DNA of 64,000 nucleotides from Pseudocitrobacter corydidari (lineage in GTDB: Bacteria > Pseudomonadota > Gammaproteobacteria > Enterobacterales > Enterobacteriaceae): assembly GCF_021172065.1 (NCBI RefSeq), contig NZ_CP087880.1, forward strand, positions 3,634,583 to 3,698,582, given 5' to 3'. The translations under genes were made by a program, and so were the position numbers. Each line of letters begins with the position of its first letter. Position 1 is the first letter of the stretch. Shown here piece after piece: positions 10,813 through 20,054 of the stretch. The notes below the pieces were generated by a model, which did not search any database, was not told the DNA's origin, and was given only the letters and a program-made list of their open reading frames with translations.

Positions 10813-11613
10813 TTAATCAAGATAGAGCTTACGCAGGTAGTGCGGCACCGCGTCATCCGCGTTTGAGCCAATCACTTCCAGTTCCGGATGCAAATCTTTC
10901 AGGCGCTGATGCGCCCCGGCCATGATGCAGCCTTTACCCGCCATCGACAGCATTTCGGCATCGTTCATGCCATCACCAAAAGCGATACAGTCTTGCAGGC
11001 TATAACCCAGTTTCTTCGCAACCGCTTCCAGCGCGTGGCCTTTGGAGACGCCGCCCGCCATTACTTCCAGGCAGGTCAGCGTGGAGAAACTGACGTTCAC
11101 GCGATCGCCCCAGCGCGCGTTAATCGCCTGCTCCAGCGGCAGTAAGACCTCATGGTTACTGCTGGTGAAGAAGACTTTGCTGACGCCCTCCGGCTCCAGC
11201 AGGCCTGGCTCAAAAAGCTGGTAGTTGAACACCGCTTCTTTGAAAAAACGCATCTCTTCCGGGCGATGGCGGTTCATAAACCACTCGTCGTCGCGATAAA
11301 CGTTGGTGATGATATCGGGGCTGCTGTGCATTACGCCAAAGAGATCGGCGGCAATATCGCGATCGAGATTGTGAGCAAACAGCAGATTGCCGTCAGTGTC
11401 GTGCACACGCGCGCCGTTGGAAGTGATCATATAGGCCTGAATCCCGAGATTATCGCGGATCTGCCCTACGTCAATATGATGACGGCCGGTCGCAAACACA
11501 AAATGAAGCCCTTTTTGGGTCAATAATTTCAGTGTCTCTTTCGCATACGGCGTTAAGCGGTGGTCGGGAGCGAGGAGCGTGCCATCTAAATCAGATGCAA
11601 CAACCTGGTACAT
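10813..11613 (-). CDS. yigL: YigL, HAD-family sugar/pyridoxal phosphatase
   Basis: YigL is a Cof-type HAD phosphatase. In E. coli it dephosphorylates sugar phosphates and pyridoxal phosphate and helps relieve glucose-phosphate stress. The 266 residues contain the four HAD motifs: DLDGTLL at residues 8-14 (nucleophile Asp), TSNGA, a Lys in GGVSKGHAL, and FGDGMNDAEML. It lies 41 bp downstream of pldB on the same strand, which keeps the pldB-yigL unit that is stabilised by the SgrS small RNA in E. coli. SgrS control is inferred from synteny only. Confidence 0.95.
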   Translation of the reverse strand: MYQVVASDLDGTLLAPDHRLTPYAKETLKLLTQKGLHFVFATGRHHIDVGQIRDNLGIQAYMITSNGARVHDTDGNLLFAHNLDRDIAADLFGVMHSSPDIITNVYRDDEWFMNRHRPEEMRFFKEAVFNYQLFEPGLLEPEGVSKVFFTSSNHEVLLPLEQAINARWGDRVNVSFSTLTCLEVMAGGVSKGHALEAVAKKLGYSLQDCIAFGDGMNDAEMLSMAGKGCIMAGAHQRLKDLHPELEVIGSNADDAVPHYLRKLYLD

Positions 11614-11654
11614 AAGAGAATTCTACCTTTAAGCCTGGCGGCATAAATGCCGGT

Positions 11655-12647
11655 TTAAGTATGTCGATAGAAAAAATCGACGATAGCATTGAGTGCGACC
11701 GAGCGCATGGCGTCCTTTTCAAAAAGGATCTCATGGTACGCGCCCTGTATGACAAGCGGTTTATCCCCATCACAGGGATGCCCCGCCATTGCGCGAAGTT
11801 CACAATAACGGTCGTGCATGCGGTTATCTACGACACGCTCTTCTTCCGCCTGAATAATAAGCGTCGGCAACGTATCGTTGGGCGCACCGGCGATGATTTG
11901 CTCACCGGCAATGATCCCTTCACGGACCCAGTGATACGTTGGCCCGCCCACGCGCAGACGCGGCTCATCGGCATAAAAACGCAGGTTGCGCCGATAACGC
12001 TGGCGGCTGTGCGTCAGAACGTTAAGGCTAAACGGCAGCGCTCGCCAGCGCCCGGTACCAATGGCATACCCTTCCCGAAGACGCTGATGGCCCTCAGCCC
12101 AATCGAGAATATGACGAACCATCCATTCAGGCAGGCGCATGATAATACCGAACATCGGCGCACAAAGCGCGAGTGCGTCACACTGATGCGGATAACGCTG
12201 CAAAAAAAGCGTGGCAATCGCGCCGCCCATCGAGTGCGCGAGAATAAACCGCTTACGCCAATGACCGGGCGCGACTTCCTGTTCCCAGAATGCCGCCAGA
12301 TCGTCAACGTAGTCGCTGAATTTTACCACATGACCGCGATGGGTATCCGACAGCATCCGGCCTGAACGCCCCTGCCCACGGTGGTCGATAATTAATACAT
12401 CAAACCCACTGTGGAAGAGGTCGTAGGCCAGTTCGGCATACTTCACGTAGCTTTCGATACGGCCTGGGCAAATGACCACCACGCGATCGTGATGCGCAGA
12501 GCAAAAACGCACGAAGCGCACCGCAACGTTATCCACGCCGCGAAATTCCGCTTCTTCGCGCTGACGCCAGAAATCCGTCAGCGGCCCCATCGCAAACGCG
12601 GCAAACGCGTTTTCTCTTGTTTCCCAGTCCTTTTGCTGCTGAAACAT
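11655..12647 (-). CDS. pldB: PldB, lysophospholipase L2
   Basis: PldB hydrolyses 2-acyl lysophospholipids and transfers acyl groups to phosphatidylglycerol at the inner membrane. It has an alpha/beta-hydrolase fold with the nucleophile elbow LAHSMGGA (Ser near residue 142) and a late histidine in GAYHEILF. The ATG at 12647 (MFQQQKDWETRENAF) is chosen over an upstream in-frame ATG at 12710 because it matches the E. coli N-terminus and has a GGTGGAAG site. The resulting 330 residues are about 10 shorter than E. coli PldB at the C-terminus. It is divergent from rhtB. Confidence 0.94.
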   Translation of the reverse strand: MFQQQKDWETRENAFAAFAMGPLTDFWRQREEAEFRGVDNVAVRFVRFCSAHHDRVVVICPGRIESYVKYAELAYDLFHSGFDVLIIDHRGQGRSGRMLSDTHRGHVVKFSDYVDDLAAFWEQEVAPGHWRKRFILAHSMGGAIATLFLQRYPHQCDALALCAPMFGIIMRLPEWMVRHILDWAEGHQRLREGYAIGTGRWRALPFSLNVLTHSRQRYRRNLRFYADEPRLRVGGPTYHWVREGIIAGEQIIAGAPNDTLPTLIIQAEEERVVDNRMHDRYCELRAMAGHPCDGDKPLVIQGAYHEILFEKDAMRSVALNAIVDFFYRHT

Positions 12648-12757
12648 CGGGCTTCCACCCCTGCTAACCGCTGAAAATCGTTTTTTTGTGAGGCCTGACA
12701 CAACACTCATACAATAGCGTATTGTGGCATAAAAAACAGATAACCAGGGAGATTCTC

Positions 12758-13378
12758 ATGACCTTTGAGTGGTGGTTCGCCTACCTGCTGACATCCATAA
12801 TTCTCAGCCTTTCACCGGGCTCCGGCGCGATCAATACCATGACCACATCCATTAGCCACGGCTATCGCGGCGCGGTCGCTTCTATCGCCGGGTTACAGAC
12901 CGGGCTCGCGATTCATATTGTGCTGGTAGGGGTCGGGCTGGGGACGCTGTTCTCCCGTTCCGTGCTCGCTTTCGAAGTGCTGAAATGGGCGGGCGCAGCC
13001 TATCTTATCTGGCTCGGCATCCAGCAATGGCGCGCGGCGGGGGCAATTGACCTCAACACCCTCGCGCAATCACAGTCACGCTCAAAACTCTATCGACGGG
13101 CGGTATTTGTGAATCTGACCAACCCGAAAAGCATCGTCTTTTTGGCGGCGCTGTTCCCGCAGTTTATCGTGCCCCATCAGCCGCAGGTGATGCAGTACGT
13201 GGTGCTCGGCATCACCACCATTGTGGTCGATATTATTGTGATGATTGGCTATGCCACCCTCGCGCAACGCATCGCGAGCTGGATTAAAGGCCCGCGCCAG
13301 ATGAAGGCGCTGAACAAAGTCTTTGGTTCGTTGTTTATGCTGGTTGGCGCGCTGCTGGCGTCGGCGAGGCATGCGTGA
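12758..13378 (+). CDS. rhtB: RhtB, homoserine/homoserine lactone exporter
   Basis: RhtB is a LysE-superfamily inner-membrane exporter of homoserine and its lactone. The 206-residue protein begins [21 protein letters not shown], with the family [10 protein letters not shown] motif near the end of the first membrane segment and [11 protein letters not shown] in the middle. Five to six hydrophobic segments are visible. The ATG at 12758 follows an AGGGA site and gives the E. coli length. In E. coli rhtB and rhtC are adjacent; here an Rpn gene separates them. Confidence 0.94.
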   Translation: MTFEWWFAYLLTSIILSLSPGSGAINTMTTSISHGYRGAVASIAGLQTGLAIHIVLVGVGLGTLFSRSVLAFEVLKWAGAAYLIWLGIQQWRAAGAIDLNTLAQSQSRSKLYRRAVFVNLTNPKSIVFLAALFPQFIVPHQPQVMQYVVLGITTIVVDIIVMIGYATLAQRIASWIKGPRQMKALNKVFGSLFMLVGALLASARHA

Positions 13379-13535
13379 AATGGAAGCGCGCCCGCAAATT
13401 TTAGTGAACAGATAAAGACGTTAACTCCCGCATTCGAGGCGGCTCGGAATCTGCGCTGAAACTTTTTTTTCGCGCTGTTACCGTACTCATCTCGGTGCCA
13501 GAATGCCGCCAGACTTCACACACGGACGATGGAAA

Positions 13536-14444
13536 ATGGCGGATGCAACCACTCCTCATGATGCAGTCTTTAAGGCATTCTTATCCCGGCCAGAAACGGC
13601 GCGCGACTTTATGGAAATTCATCTGCCGCCTGCGCTGGTAAAACTCTGTCGCCTCGACACGCTCCACCTGGAAGCCAGCAGTTTTGTTGAAGAGAATCTC
13701 CGCCAGTACTACAACGACGTGCTCTATTCGCTGGAAACCAGTAAGGGAAGCGGATATGTGTATGTTTTGATTGAGCACCAAAGCTCACCGGATGAGAATA
13801 TGGCCTTTCGTTTGCTTCGCTATGCCATCGCCACCATGCAGCGACATCTGGAAGCGGGAAACAAAACCCTGCCGCTGGTGATTCCGATTCTGTTTTATCA
13901 GGGCAAGCGCAGCCCTTACCCCTGGTCAATGAACTGGCTCGATGCTTTTCCGGATCCGGACACCGCGCGCGAGCTCTATTTTCACGCATTTCCCCTGGTC
14001 GACATCACCCTGATCCCCGATGACGAAATCATGCAGCACCGCAGCATGGCGGCTCTGACGCTGGTTCAGAAGCATATCCGCCAGCGCGACATGGCGACTC
14101 TGCTGGATAAACTGGCGCAGATATTAACGTTAGAGCAGATGAGCGGACAACAAATCCGCACCCTGGTAAAATACATGATGCTGGCAGGTGAAGAAAAAGA
14201 CGTTCAAACATTACTGTATGGGCTGGCACAGCGCGTGCCGCAACATGGAGAAGAACTGATGACTCTGGCGGAAAAATTATTGAGTGATGGAAGACGGGAA
14301 GGGCGTAAAGAAGGCCGTAAAGAAGGCAAACAAATAGCCCTTCTCGACGTCGCGAAAACCATGCTGCAACGCGGGTTTGATTTTCAGACAATCATGGAAA
14401 TGACCGGCCTTTCGCAGGATGACCTTAAGCAGCTTCAGCACTAA
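13536..14444 (+). CDS. Rpn-family recombination-promoting nuclease (YhgA-like)
   Basis: This is a member of the Rpn/YhgA family, often labelled putative transposase but experimentally shown in E. coli to be RecA-independent recombination-promoting nucleases, recently linked to phage defence. From the ATG at 13536 it has 302 residues. The PD-(D/E)xK-like core reads YYNDVLYSLET (D61) and YVYVLIEHQSS (E80, Q82), followed by the family QGKRSPYPWS stretch. The C-terminus carries three GRxE repeats (about 252-263) and a small helical domain. An upstream in-frame ATG at 13503 would add 11 residues with no support. It replaces the short rhtB-rhtC spacer of E. coli, a sign of acquisition. Confidence 0.9.
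   Translation: MADATTPHDAVFKAFLSRPETARDFMEIHLPPALVKLCRLDTLHLEASSFVEENLRQYYNDVLYSLETSKGSGYVYVLIEHQSSPDENMAFRLLRYAIATMQRHLEAGNKTLPLVIPILFYQGKRSPYPWSMNWLDAFPDPDTARELYFHAFPLVDITLIPDDEIMQHRSMAALTLVQKHIRQRDMATLLDKLAQILTLEQMSGQQIRTLVKYMMLAGEEKDVQTLLYGLAQRVPQHGEELMTLAEKLLSDGRREGRKEGRKEGKQIALLDVAKTMLQRGFDFQTIMEMTGLSQDDLKQLQH
14259..14444 (+). CDS. Candidate intragenic Rpn small protein (C-terminal 61 residues)
   Basis: An in-frame ATG inside the Rpn gene (14259) is preceded by GGAG at 14247-14250, 8 bases away, which is a good ribosome-binding site. Translation would give 61 residues starting MTLAEKLLSDGRREGRKEG and sharing the stop of the long protein. E. coli rpn genes are reported to encode such a small C-terminal protein from an internal start, which acts as an antitoxin to the large nuclease. 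Here the assignment rests on the RBS, the position and the family precedent; expression is not shown. Confidence 0.6.
   Translation: MTLAEKLLSDGRREGRKEGRKEGKQIALLDVAKTMLQRGFDFQTIMEMTGLSQDDLKQLQH
14289..14324 (+). repeat. Three 12-bp tandem units within the Rpn gene
   Basis: GGAAGACGGGAA, GGGCGTAAAGAA and GGCCGTAAAGAA lie in direct tandem and encode GRRE-GRKE-GRKE. The last two differ by one base. Change in copy number would keep the frame and vary the hinge between the nuclease domain and the C-terminal domain. Confidence 0.75.
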
Positions 14445-14485
14445 GAAGGCTACCCACCCCAGTATGTTCGGAGTGGGTCAATGGG

Positions 14486-15106
14486 TTAGCGCGAAATAAT
14501 CAAATGAATGCCGAAGCCCGCAAACAGCGTGCCGGCAAAGCCGTCGATCCACTTCGCGGCTTTCTGGTATCCGCGACGCATGGTCGGCAGCGCGAACAGG
14601 CTCGCCACCACGGTAAACCAGGCGAGGGTTTCGAGAATGATCATCAGGAAGATGCCCCAACGTGCGTCCGCGCCGACATTATCGCCGACAAACAGCGAGA
14701 AGACCGAACCGAAGTAGATAATCGCTTTCGGGTTCGCCAGGTTAGTCAGCAGCCCTTTCATAAAGCTACGGCCACTTTTCGCCAGCTCAACCTGCGGTTC
14801 CGGTGCGGCGTGGTTCTCTTTTTTCAGCGCACCGCGCAGCATCTGGTAACCCATCCAGCACAGGTACAAGCCACCACCGACCATAATAATGGTGTGCAGC
14901 CACGCCATTTTTTCGATGATCAGGTTCAGACCAAGCAGCGCCACGCCCGCCCAGACCATCACGCCACAGGTGATGCCGAGTACGCCCATCATCGCTTCTT
15001 TGCGGGAGCGACTGATCGCGGTCTGCGACACGAAAAAGAAGTCCGGGCCCGGGCTCATCAGCGCAATGATGTGCACCAGCGCCACTGTCAGAAACAGAGT
15101 TAACAT
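14486..15106 (-). CDS. rhtC: RhtC, threonine exporter
   Basis: RhtC is a LysE/RhtB-superfamily inner-membrane exporter of threonine (and homoserine). The 206-residue protein starts MLTLFLTVALVHIIALMSPG, with the family motif MSPGPDFF after the first hydrophobic segment and LLTNLANPKAIIYF in the middle. Five to six membrane segments are visible. It converges on the Rpn gene with a 41-bp gap containing an imperfect CCCAC/GTGGG dyad. Confidence 0.95.
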   Translation of the reverse strand: MLTLFLTVALVHIIALMSPGPDFFFVSQTAISRSRKEAMMGVLGITCGVMVWAGVALLGLNLIIEKMAWLHTIIMVGGGLYLCWMGYQMLRGALKKENHAAPEPQVELAKSGRSFMKGLLTNLANPKAIIYFGSVFSLFVGDNVGADARWGIFLMIILETLAWFTVVASLFALPTMRRGYQKAAKWIDGFAGTLFAGFGIHLIISR

Positions 15107-15166
15107 AACGTACTCGCGGGGAATAATTCAGTGAGTAACTATATTGGCACTTTTTAGCGCGGTTGA

Positions 15167-16996
15167 CTACTCATCATCGTCGCCATCCACATGTGCGCGG
15201 ATCAGCGCCATAAACTCTTTACCAAAGCGTTCCAGTTTACGCGTCCCCACGCCGTTGACGCTGAGCATTTCGCTGGCGGAAACCGGCATCTGCTCCGCCA
15301 TTTCAATCAGCGTCGCATCGTTGAAGACCACGTAAGGCGGGATGTTCTCTTCATCGGCGATGGCTTTACGCAGCTTGCGCAGTTTGGAAAACAGTTTACG
15401 GTCGTAGTTACCCACTGCGGCTTTCTGCATCACGCGCGGTTTCAGGGCGACAATACGCGGCACCGCCAGCATCAACGGAATCTCTCCACGAACAATGGGC
15501 CGTGCGGCGTCAGTCAGTTGCAGAGCGGAGTGCTGGGCGATGTTCTGCATCGCAAAGCCCAGATGAATCAACTGGCGGATCACGCTCACCCAGTGCTCAT
15601 GGCTCTTTTCACGCCCCATGCCGTAGACCTTGAGCTTGTCGTGGCCAAACTCGCGAATACGCTGGTTGTTGGCGCCGCGAATCACTTCAACCACGTAACC
15701 CATCCCGAAGCGTTGATTCACCCGGTAAATCGTCGAGAGCGCGATCTGTGCGTCATTCAACCCATCGTACTGCTTAGGCGGGTCGAGGCAGATATCGCAG
15801 TTACCACATGGCTCCTGACGCCCTTCGCCAAAGTAGTTCAGCAACACCAGACGGCGGCAGGTTTGCGCTTCGGCAAACGCGCCCATCGCGTTGAGCTTAT
15901 GACGTTCGATATCCTGTAACGGCCCGGCAGGCTTCTCTTCCAGGCAACGGCGCAGCCATGCCATATCCGCCGGATCGTAAAACAGCATCGCTTCCGCAGG
16001 CAGGCCATCACGCCCGGCGCGGCCCGTTTCCTGATAGTAGGATTCAATATTGCGCGGGATGTCGAAGTGGACCACAAAACGTACGTTAGGCTTGTTGATA
16101 CCCATCCCGAACGCCACGGTGGCGACCACAATTTGCAGGTCATCGCGCTGGAATTTCTCCTGCACATCGGCCCGCACGGCGTTATCCAGCCCGGCGTGAT
16201 ACGCTCCAGCGCTAATCCCCCGGCTTTGCAGGCGTGCGGCGGTGTCTTCTACTTTCGCCCGGCTGTTACAGTAGATAATGCCGGACTTGCCGCGCTGCTC
16301 CTGCACGTAGCGCATCAGTTGATCGAGCGGTTTGAACTTCTCCATCAGCATGTAGCGAATGTTGGGACGATCGAAGCTGCTGATTTGAATAAGCGGGTCG
16401 TTCAGCCCCAGCAGGCGAACAATGTCGCGGCGTGTCGTGTCGTCAGCCGTGGCGGTAAGCGCCATAAACGGCAGCGCCGGGAAGCGCTGACGCAGCTGGC
16501 CTAATGCAGCGTATTCCGGGCGGAAATCATGGCCCCATTGCGAAATACAGTGCGCTTCATCGACCGCCAGCATCACCGGATTCCAGTGGGCGAGATGCTC
16601 CAGGAAGTTATCCAGCATCAGGCGTTCCGGAGCGATGTAGAGCAAGCGAATCTGCCCGCTACGACAGCCCGCCATCACTTCCTGCTGCTGCTCGCGGCTC
16701 TGCGTTGAGTTGATGCAGGCCGCCGCCACGCCGTTGGCGATCAATTGATCGACCTGGTCTTTCATCAGCGAGATCAGCGGCGATACCACCACCGTCAGGC
16801 CATTCAGCACCAGCGCCGGGATTTGATAACAGAGCGATTTGCCACCGCCTGTCGGCATCACCACCAGGCAATCGCGCCCTTCCAGCACGGTATCAATGAT
16901 GTTTTCCTGGCCCGGGCGGAACTGCTGGTAGCCAAAGGTTTCCTGCAAAACCTGTTTAGCCAGCGATTCCTGATTCAATACTTCCGCCTGTGCCAC
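15167..16996 (-). CDS. recQ: RecQ ATP-dependent DNA helicase
   Basis: RecQ is a 3'-5' superfamily 2 helicase used in RecF-pathway repair and in suppressing illegitimate recombination. The GTG at 16996 (reading VAQAEVLN) gives 609 residues, equal to E. coli, and has a GGAG site; the open frame extends a further 22 codons upstream without support. Walker A is MPTGGGKS (47-54) and the Walker B DEAH box is near 146. The zinc-binding cysteines lie in CRRL...CGNCDIC, and an HRDC domain closes the C-terminus ([19 protein letters not shown]). It lies downstream of pldA in the same direction, separated by a terminator. Confidence 0.96.
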   Translation of the reverse strand: MAQAEVLNQESLAKQVLQETFGYQQFRPGQENIIDTVLEGRDCLVVMPTGGGKSLCYQIPALVLNGLTVVVSPLISLMKDQVDQLIANGVAAACINSTQSREQQQEVMAGCRSGQIRLLYIAPERLMLDNFLEHLAHWNPVMLAVDEAHCISQWGHDFRPEYAALGQLRQRFPALPFMALTATADDTTRRDIVRLLGLNDPLIQISSFDRPNIRYMLMEKFKPLDQLMRYVQEQRGKSGIIYCNSRAKVEDTAARLQSRGISAGAYHAGLDNAVRADVQEKFQRDDLQIVVATVAFGMGINKPNVRFVVHFDIPRNIESYYQETGRAGRDGLPAEAMLFYDPADMAWLRRCLEEKPAGPLQDIERHKLNAMGAFAEAQTCRRLVLLNYFGEGRQEPCGNCDICLDPPKQYDGLNDAQIALSTIYRVNQRFGMGYVVEVIRGANNQRIREFGHDKLKVYGMGREKSHEHWVSVIRQLIHLGFAMQNIAQHSALQLTDAARPIVRGEIPLMLAVPRIVALKPRVMQKAAVGNYDRKLFSKLRKLRKAIADEENIPPYVVFNDATLIEMAEQMPVSASEMLSVNGVGTRKLERFGKEFMALIRAHVDGDDDE

Positions 16997-17012
16997 ATTG
17001 ACTCCGTTTACC

Positions 17013-17047
17013 GAAAAAATAAAAACAGGCGCTATTTTCAGCGCCTG
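17013..17047 (-). terminator. Rho-independent terminator between pldA and recQ
   Basis: CAGGCGCT (17026-17033) pairs with AGCGCCTG (17040-17047) around a 6-base loop. On the minus strand a T-rich run follows (17014-17025). It can end pldA transcripts before recQ, whose start is only about 20 bp further on, so recQ may depend on read-through or on its own promoter. Confidence 0.8.
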
Positions 17048-17115
17048 CGTTCTAAACTGCAACGTTTTAGACGAATTCCTTCGGCCATGCTCGCAACATC
17101 ATGGGAAAGCCCGCG

Positions 17116-17982
17116 TTAAAACAGATCGTTAAGCATGACACCCACGCCCACACGCGTTTGATTGAAATTGTAGTCAATCAGCGATTCGCCGTAGCCGCTG
17201 TAAACCTGGGTATAAAGGCGAACATGCTTGCTGATAGGGTAGCTGACGCCCACTTCCGCGCCGCCGTAACCGGTGTTCCAGTTATACTGGCCCTGCGCGC
17301 TCAGTACCGCGTCACCCAGTTGATAACCGACTTTCAGACGATAGTAGCCCATATATTTGGTGATATCCGGGTTATCGTTGGAGTTCCCCACCACATACCA
17401 GGGTTTCACCTCGACCAGCCAGTTGCCATTCTGCGCCATCAGGCGCGTGTAAAGACGGTTCCAGCTACGAGACGTGGGGTCTGAGCGACCGTTTGAATCA
17501 TGGTTGAAACCAAATTCAACATCGCGCAACGTCCAGCCTTCCCATGAGTAATCGGTGGCAAAGCCAAGGAACAACTGCGGTTCATAGTTGGTTTCGCGAA
17601 ACGGCGAAGATTCACCACTGTTCGACAACTGCCACCAGGAACGCTGGGTATACGACGCGCCCAGCACCGAGTTATCACCCAGAATGCCGCGCCATAACGG
17701 GAAGGCCAGGCTGAGCTGAAACTTCACTTCATCTTTGCGCGCGTGCTCGGCCCAGTCGTAGGAACTGATCGCTTCTTTATTGAGATCGCTGGTCCAGGTA
17801 TAAAGCAGGTAGTTGCTTTCATAAGGATAGAGCGTGAACGGATTATCATGTTCCTGCAGCAGGTTAGCCATGATACTGCCTTTTACGGCAGGCGTGTCGT
17901 GAACCGATTTAATTGTCGCTTCCTGCGCGAACGCTGAAACAGGCAGCACTGCCGCCAATAACCAACTCCGGGTGAGCTGCAT
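17116..17982 (-). CDS. pldA: PldA, outer membrane phospholipase A
   Basis: OmpLA is a calcium-dependent outer-membrane phospholipase that dimerises when the membrane is perturbed and removes misplaced phospholipids. The 288 residues begin with a signal peptide (about 1-19, cleaved after AFA). The catalytic signature is NHDSNGRSDPTSRSWNRLY (His and Ser spaced by one residue) followed by YTRLMAQNGNW. The protein ends MLNDLF with a terminal phenylalanine, the usual outer-membrane barrel sorting signal. It is divergent from yigI. Confidence 0.97.
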   Translation of the reverse strand: MQLTRSWLLAAVLPVSAFAQEATIKSVHDTPAVKGSIMANLLQEHDNPFTLYPYESNYLLYTWTSDLNKEAISSYDWAEHARKDEVKFQLSLAFPLWRGILGDNSVLGASYTQRSWWQLSNSGESSPFRETNYEPQLFLGFATDYSWEGWTLRDVEFGFNHDSNGRSDPTSRSWNRLYTRLMAQNGNWLVEVKPWYVVGNSNDNPDITKYMGYYRLKVGYQLGDAVLSAQGQYNWNTGYGGAEVGVSYPISKHVRLYTQVYSGYGESLIDYNFNQTRVGVGVMLNDLF

Positions 17983-18143
17983 CAGTCATGTTCTCCTGAA
18001 CAAATAAATTATTATGATGAATGTTTGAATGTCACTCATTTTACATACTTAGGCATTTAATGCTCAGTAATCCATTTCTAATGTAGAAAACAACATTTCA
18101 TAGGCATAAAATCAACATTTAGTTAACGAATGAAAGGGTTGTT

Positions 18144-18611
18144 ATGTCTGCTGAACTCACTGCCGATGCCGCGCTGAAGCTGGTCGGTGAAATCTTTGTT
18201 TATCACATGCCGTTCAACCGGGCGCTTGGCCTGGAGCTGGAACGTTATGAGAAAGACTTCGCCAAACTCAACTTTAATAACCAGCCAATGATGGTCGGTA
18301 ACTGGGCGCAAAGTATTCTGCACGGCGGTGTGATCGCTTCAGCGCTGGATGTCGCGGCAGGCCTGGTCTGCGTCGGCAGCACATTGACGCGCCACGACAC
18401 CATCAACGAAGAAGAGCTGCGTCAGCGTCTCTCACGGATGGGCACCATCGATTTACGCGTTGACTATTTACGTCCAGGGCGCGGCAATCGCTTCACCGCC
18501 ACCAGCACCCTGCTGCGCGCAGGCAATAAAGTCGCCGTCGCGCGCGTGGAGCTGCACAACGAAGAGCAGGTCCACATCGCCAGCGCAACCGCGACATATA
18601 TGGTGGGATAA
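18144..18611 (+). CDS. yigI: YigI, hotdog-fold acyl-CoA thioesterase
   Basis: The 155-residue protein is a PaaI-like hotdog thioesterase, the YigI family, which acts on medium- and long-chain acyl-CoA in the cytosol. The family signature [15 protein letters not shown] is at about 59-73, with the expected Asp in the central helix, and the beta strands [11 protein letters not shown] and [22 protein letters not shown] follow. It lies between pldA (divergent) and rarD (same strand, 50 bp downstream). Confidence 0.92.
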   Translation: MSAELTADAALKLVGEIFVYHMPFNRALGLELERYEKDFAKLNFNNQPMMVGNWAQSILHGGVIASALDVAAGLVCVGSTLTRHDTINEEELRQRLSRMGTIDLRVDYLRPGRGNRFTATSTLLRAGNKVAVARVELHNEEQVHIASATATYMVG

Positions 18612-18661
18612 ACAGTAAAATCGGGTAAAATCAGTTTACTTTTTTGTAACGGATGACTCCG

Positions 18662-19549
18662 ATGGATGCCAAACAGACGCGGCAGGGCGTGCTTCTCGCT
18701 CTCGCCGCCTATTTTATTTGGGGTATCGCTCCGGCGTACTTCAAACTTATCTACTATGTGCCTGCCGATGAAATCCTGACGCACCGCGTGATCTGGTCCT
18801 TCTTCTTCATGGTGGCGCTGATCAGCATCAGCCGTCAGTGGTCGGCGGTGAAAACGCTGCTGCAAACGCCGAAGAAAATCTTCATGCTGGCGCTCTCCGC
18901 CGTGCTAATTGGCGGTAACTGGCTGCTGTTTATCTGGTCGGTGAACAACCACCATATGCTGGAAGCGAGCCTGGGTTACTTTATTAACCCGCTGGTGAAT
19001 ATTCTGCTGGGGATGCTGTTCCTCGGTGAGCGCTTCCGCCGGATGCAGTGGCTGGCTGTGGCTCTCGCCGCCTGCGGCGTGTTGGTGCAACTGTGGACGT
19101 TTGGCTCGCTGCCAATCATCGCTCTGGGTCTGGCATTCAGCTTCGCCTTCTATGGCCTGGTGCGCAAAAAAATCGCTGTCGATGCACAAACCGGCATGCT
19201 GTTTGAAACCCTGTGGCTGCTGCCTGTCGCGGCCATTTATCTGTTTGGCATTGCCGACAGCGCCACCAGCCATATGGGCAGCAACAGTTGGTCGCTGAAT
19301 CTGCTGCTGATTGCCGCAGGCGTGGTGACGACGATTCCGTTGCTCTGTTTCACCGGCGCGGCAACCCGTTTACGCTTATCAACGCTGGGCTTTTTCCAGT
19401 ATATCGGCCCAACCCTGATGTTTATCCTGGCGGTGACCTTCTACGGCGAAATGCCGGGTGCCGATAAAATGGTGACATTTGCCTTTATCTGGGTAGCACT
19501 GGCGATCTTTATTATGGATGCGGTGTATACACAGCGGCGAAAACGTTAA
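18662..19549 (+). CDS. rarD: RarD, EamA-family permease
   Basis: RarD is an inner-membrane protein of the drug/metabolite transporter superfamily; its substrate is unknown, although a link to chloramphenicol sensitivity was once proposed. The ATG at 18662 (MDAKQTRQGVLLALAAYFIW) matches the E. coli N-terminus and gives 295 residues; an ATG three codons upstream (18653) is also possible. About ten hydrophobic segments are visible, including the conserved HHMLEASLGYFINPL. It is followed by a strong bidirectional terminator. Confidence 0.94.
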   Translation: MDAKQTRQGVLLALAAYFIWGIAPAYFKLIYYVPADEILTHRVIWSFFFMVALISISRQWSAVKTLLQTPKKIFMLALSAVLIGGNWLLFIWSVNNHHMLEASLGYFINPLVNILLGMLFLGERFRRMQWLAVALAACGVLVQLWTFGSLPIIALGLAFSFAFYGLVRKKIAVDAQTGMLFETLWLLPVAAIYLFGIADSATSHMGSNSWSLNLLLIAAGVVTTIPLLCFTGAATRLRLSTLGFFQYIGPTLMFILAVTFYGEMPGADKMVTFAFIWVALAIFIMDAVYTQRRKR

Positions 19550-19554
19550 AAACG

Positions 19555-19585
19555 AAAAGGGTAGCTATTATTTAGCTACCCTTTA
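19555..19585. terminator. Bidirectional terminator after rarD
   Basis: AAAGGGTAGCTA (19556-19567) and TAGCTACCCTTT (19573-19584) make a 12-bp perfect stem with a 5-base loop between two convergent genes, rarD and the small membrane gene at 19589. A/T runs flank both sides. Confidence 0.85.
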
Positions 19586-19588
19586 ATG

Positions 19589-19885
19589 TTATTTTTTGTG
19601 GGTAAACAGCAAGACAATAAATAATATAATATTAGTTACTGGAAATACGCCCAGCACACCAATAAATTTATTCCAACCAATGGACATCAGATAGCGCGCA
19701 TTGATCTGGCAGAACCCGAAGCTTAACCCTATTCCAATCCCCCTCAAATTCAGAGTAGTACAAGACCACAGAACAAACAGAAGGACGATACTAATCACCC
19801 ACCATCCAATCCAGGCTTTAATATACTCAGACTTAGAAAAAGGTTTATTACCAAAAAAAACTTGCCAAAAACTTTTCTCTTGCAT
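19589..19885 (-). CDS. Small inner-membrane protein, DUF805-like (yigG position)
   Basis: A 98-residue hydrophobic protein with two or three membrane segments. The stretch ARYLMSIGWNKFIG followed by VTNIILFIVLLF recalls the second half of DUF805-type proteins (RLHDxGxSGWW then a membrane helix). The ATG at 19885 has a GGAAC stretch upstream; an in-frame ATG at 19903 would add six residues but lacks any site. It occupies the place of E. coli yigG next to rarD, but I cannot confirm orthology. Codons are AT-rich compared with its neighbours. The function is unknown. Confidence 0.6.
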   Translation of the reverse strand: MQEKSFWQVFFGNKPFSKSEYIKAWIGWWVISIVLLFVLWSCTTLNLRGIGIGLSFGFCQINARYLMSIGWNKFIGVLGVFPVTNIILFIVLLFTHKK

Positions 19886-20054
19886 TTTATGAGTTCCATT
19901 CATTAAACATATTAATTGTAAAGTCTTATATCTATTTCTTGCTGTATAGCCCGTTTATCATGCCATTATCCGACATGTGTGTCATCAGGCAATTCAGTGT
20001 AATATAAATTTATGCGAGAAAATCATCATTACTTATTAATAAAAAAGAGTGTAT
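19886..20054. other. AT-rich divergent intergenic region
   Basis: This spacer between two small divergent membrane genes is strongly AT-rich compared with the surrounding chromosome and probably holds both promoters. No defined operator was recognised. Confidence 0.5.

Noticed and set aside
13536-14444. Rpn gene as an active transposon
   Set aside because: There are no terminal inverted repeats or target duplications and the family acts as a nuclease; the transposase label is historical.
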